This document shows, piece by piece, positions 61,818-64,000 of a stretch of 64,000 nucleotides of DNA. Position 1 is the first letter of the stretch. Every line of letters starts with the position of its first letter. Source of the DNA: Agarivorans gilvus (GTDB lineage: Bacteria; Pseudomonadota; Gammaproteobacteria; Enterobacterales; Celerinatantimonadaceae). The stretch covers positions 1,760,501 through 1,824,500 of the forward strand of contig NZ_CP013021.1 of the NCBI RefSeq assembly GCF_001420915.1, given 5' to 3'. Made by a program: the position numbers and the translations under genes. A model generated the notes under the pieces. That model worked only from the letters and a program-made list of their open reading frames with translations. It was not told the DNA's origin and ran no database searches.

Positions 61818-63095
61818 TTATAAGCCCATTAATAACTCACGTAATTGAGCAAAATCAGCTGGCATCTCTTTGGATAACAAAGCCAAGTCTGCGCGGTCGG
61901 CAAGAGCTTTAGGCAGATCAATTTCGCGCCCTAAGATCTCTTCAACACTTTCTTTAAACTTAGCCGGGTGAGCAGTACATAAGAATAAACCTTGTTCGTC
62001 TTCAGCTAATTGCTCGGCTAGTTGTTGGTAGGCAATCGCACCATGAGGCTCACATAGGTAACCCTGTTTATCCAAGGCTTTTACTGCATCAGCCGTTTGC
62101 TGGTCATCCATCACCCCTTTACCTAAATCACTTAAAGGCCAGCCTTGAGTTTTGAACAACTCTTCTACGCGCGGCCAGTTATTTGGCTGACTCACATCCA
62201 TCGCATTAGATAGAGTGGCCTGAGTTGGCTTAGGCTGCCACTCGCCGCTGGCAAGGTAACGAGGCACCGTATCATTAACATTAGTGGCAGCGATGAAACG
62301 TTTAATTGGCAAGCCCATCGCTTTAGCGATTAAGCCAGCAGTAAGATTACCAAAATTGCCAGAAGGCACGGCAACCACCAACTGTTGACGTTGAGCCTTA
62401 GACATTTGTGCAGCGGCTTCAAAGTAATAACACACTTGTGCCACTAAACGGCTAATGTTGATAGAGTTAGCCGAATTAAGACCAATCGCTTGTTTCAGCT
62501 CTTGATCATCAAAGGCTTGCTTAACCATGGCTTGGCAAGCATCAAAGTCAGACTCCACAGCAACGGTAGTAATATTGCCACCTAGAGTACAAAACAGTTT
62601 TTCCTGCAGTGGGCTAATTTTACCTTTAGGGTACAGCACCACTACGTTGATATTGTCCATGCCATAAAACGCATGTGCCACCGCTGCACCGGTATCGCCC
62701 GATGTAGCAGTAAGAATGGTGGTTTTATTGCCATTGGAAAATTTAGCTAAGCACTGCGCCATAAAACGCCCGCCAAAATCTTTAAAAGCTAAGGTAGGGC
62801 CATGAAATAGTTCTAAAGCACTAATCTGTTCAGTGACTTTTTCAACTGGTGCGCCAAAGGTAAAGGCTTGGCTCACCATGTCCAACAGCTCGGCTTCGGA
62901 AAGTTCATTATCCAGTAGCGCCGCCAGTAACTTGGCACTACGCGGGTGAAAATCTAGATCCAATAGCGCGTCAATGTCTTCAAACTGCGGAATGTTATCG
63001 GGAAAAAATAAGCCCTGTTGTTTACCTAAACCCTGTTTAACAGCCTGAGTAAAACTCACCTGCTCTTCGTTGTGTTTTAAATTATATAAGTTCAT
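61818..63095 (-). CDS. thrC: Threonine synthase
   Basis: 425 residues. PLP enzyme converting O-phosphohomoserine to threonine. The PLP lysine is in FHGPTLAFKDFGGRFMAQ; other motifs are ILTATSGDTGAAVAHAFYG and VAVPSGNFGNLTAGLIAKAM. Start overlaps the thrB stop (ATGA), so translation is coupled, and the operon ends at the terminator downstream. Length is close to E. coli ThrC. Confidence 0.96.
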   Translation of the reverse strand: MNLYNLKHNEEQVSFTQAVKQGLGKQQGLFFPDNIPQFEDIDALLDLDFHPRSAKLLAALLDNELSEAELLDMVSQAFTFGAPVEKVTEQISALELFHGPTLAFKDFGGRFMAQCLAKFSNGNKTTILTATSGDTGAAVAHAFYGMDNINVVVLYPKGKISPLQEKLFCTLGGNITTVAVESDFDACQAMVKQAFDDQELKQAIGLNSANSINISRLVAQVCYYFEAAAQMSKAQRQQLVVAVPSGNFGNLTAGLIAKAMGLPIKRFIAATNVNDTVPRYLASGEWQPKPTQATLSNAMDVSQPNNWPRVEELFKTQGWPLSDLGKGVMDDQQTADAVKALDKQGYLCEPHGAIAYQQLAEQLAEDEQGLFLCTAHPAKFKESVEEILGREIDLPKALADRADLALLSKEMPADFAQLRELLMGL

Positions 63096-64000
63096 AGTGA
63101 CTTTCCTGTTACTCTGGTGCCCTGCTCGTCAATTTTACAAACATGGCAAAATCCGTCTTCATTTTGAATAAAGTGCTGCTCTAACCAAGCTTTAGTTCGC
63201 TCGGCTTGTTCTAATACTGGGGTCACAATATAGACCGTTGGCCCAGAACCTGAAATGCCACTGGCTAAGGCGCCGCTCTGTGCCGCGTAGCTGCGCACCT
63301 GCTCAAAACCGGGAATAAGCTTAGCGCGGTATGGTTCAGCGATAACATTGTCTTTTAATAGCGCGGCAGCAAGCTCTGGCTGCTTACTATAACTAGCGTG
63401 AACAAAACCTGCCAAATTCCGTCCAAATTCTAGGGTATCTTGACGACGGTACTGAGCCGGTAATATAGAGCGAGCTTCAGCGGTAGAAATATTGATACCA
63501 GGATAAGCGACCACCCAATACCAGTCTTCGAAATGTGGAATGGCTTGGCTAGTCACATTGGCTTCTTGCAACATCAATTGCATGCCACCAAGATAACATG
63601 GCGCAACATTGTCGTAATGCACGCTACCGCTAATTTGTCCTTCTAATTCCCCCATCATCAACAGCATTTGCTGCTTGTCGAAGGGAAAATCCACAAAGGC
63701 ATTCAAGCCTTCCAGCGCCGCCACCACTGAACAAGCACTGGAGCCCATACCACTGCCAATTGGCAAATTCTTCTCCAAGGTCATTAACACCTTTGGAAAT
63801 ACTTTAGCCTGTTGCTCAAAATACTGTTTAGCAAAATAGTGGTAGCAATCGTAGAGAATATTTTTCTTAGGATCTGCTGGCAACTTATGGGCATAGGGTC
63901 CTACCGTTTCTATGCGCAGTGCTGCGCCCTCGGCCGCGGCTTCAACCATTACTCGGTCGCCAAGTAGCTCACCACTAATGGGCGATAAGGCCGCACCTAA
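63092..64000 (-). CDS. thrB: Homoserine kinase, 5' end outside the window
   Basis: GHMP family kinase phosphorylating homoserine. The ATP loop PIGSGMGSSACSVVAALEGL, HYDNVAPCYLGGMQL, YPGINISTAEARSILPAQYR and ASGISGSGPTVYIV are present. The reading frame stays open to the window edge, reading LGAALSPISGELLGDRVMVE, which aligns with residues about 20-40 of E. coli ThrB. So the true start lies beyond 64000 and the ATG at 63949 is internal. thrA is expected just upstream. Confidence 0.95.
   Translation of the reverse strand, partial: LGAALSPISGELLGDRVMVEAAAEGAALRIETVGPYAHKLPADPKKNILYDCYHYFAKQYFEQQAKVFPKVLMTLEKNLPIGSGMGSSACSVVAALEGLNAFVDFPFDKQQMLLMMGELEGQISGSVHYDNVAPCYLGGMQLMLQEANVTSQAIPHFEDWYWVVAYPGINISTAEARSILPAQYRRQDTLEFGRNLAGFVHASYSKQPELAAALLKDNVIAEPYRAKLIPGFEQVRSYAAQSGALASGISGSGPTVYIVTPVLEQAERTKAWLEQHFIQNEDGFCHVCKIDEQGTRVTGKSL

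Noticed and set aside
63949..63949. ATG at 63949 as the thrB start
   Set aside because: The frame continues open to the window edge with sequence that aligns to the N-terminal part of ThrB, so this ATG is internal.
1..64000. tRNA or rRNA genes, insertion sequences, prophage, integrase
   Set aside because: None could be recognised on either strand, apart from 6S RNA as the only confident RNA gene.

Overview
The window looks like a chromosome segment of a marine gammaproteobacterium with about 45-50% GC, close to Alteromonadales/Vibrionales (an Agarivorans- or Shewanella-like genome is my guess from gene content and order). Reasons: the blocks ubiI-ubiH-pepP-ygfB / zapA-6S RNA-fau-rpiA-serA, tkt-epd-pgk-fbaA and metK-sprT-rsmE-gshB-yqgE-ruvX follow gammaproteobacterial order. 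GrcA, DUF3545, YeeN-type and lap/bpf-type genes fit the same group. I saw no tRNA or rRNA gene, insertion sequence, prophage or CRISPR array.

Layout. 0-7.4 kb: tolC, then a leftward ubiquinone hydroxylase/aminopeptidase operon, a PilZ-domain gene, zapA and 6S RNA. 7.4-12.8 kb: accessory insert between 6S RNA and fau, with a decayed SDR fragment, a small secreted protein, an orphan periplasmic binding protein, a double-cupin protein, a two-subunit NSS transporter including a 31-residue MetS-like subunit, and a YeeN-type protein. 12.8-15.7 kb: fau, rpiA, serA. 15.8-22.3 kb: a catabolic island with a GntR regulator, TRAP transporter, amidase, a possible 47-residue peptide and a BASS-type transporter. 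22.3-29.4 kb: a sugar locus with a divergent LacI regulator, sugar isomerase/epimerase, Gfo/Idh/MocA dehydrogenase and ribose-type ABC importer; palindromic operators lie in the divergent gap. 29.4-44.6 kb: a complete c-di-GMP-controlled giant adhesin system (adhesin, type I secretion ABC/MFP/OMP, OmpA lipoprotein, LapG protease, LapD receptor, and a SIMPL protein downstream). 45-50.6 kb: fbaA, pgk, epd, tkt. 51-64 kb: clcA, metK, sprT, rsmE, gshB, yqgE, ruvX, an AgcS symporter, a DUF3545 gene, a hemerythrin-like protein, grcA, tesB, thrC and partial thrB.

The most coherent functional unit is the Lap system. In this family high c-di-GMP makes LapD sequester LapG, so the adhesin stays at the surface; low c-di-GMP frees LapG to cut the adhesin at its TAAG site, which is present here at residues 110-113. 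The PilZ protein at 6 kb is another possible c-di-GMP receptor.

A technical result matters for using this sequence. Six otherwise normal genes (ubiH, rpiA, the sugar ABC permease, lapD, the lapE-like gene and gshB) are each broken by what looks like loss of one base in a homopolymer run. Adding back one base restores a family-length protein in every case. Five of the six are G runs on the given strand and one is an A run. Several of these genes are expected to be important for growth, so I read the breaks mainly as sequencing or assembly errors and annotate the genes across them.
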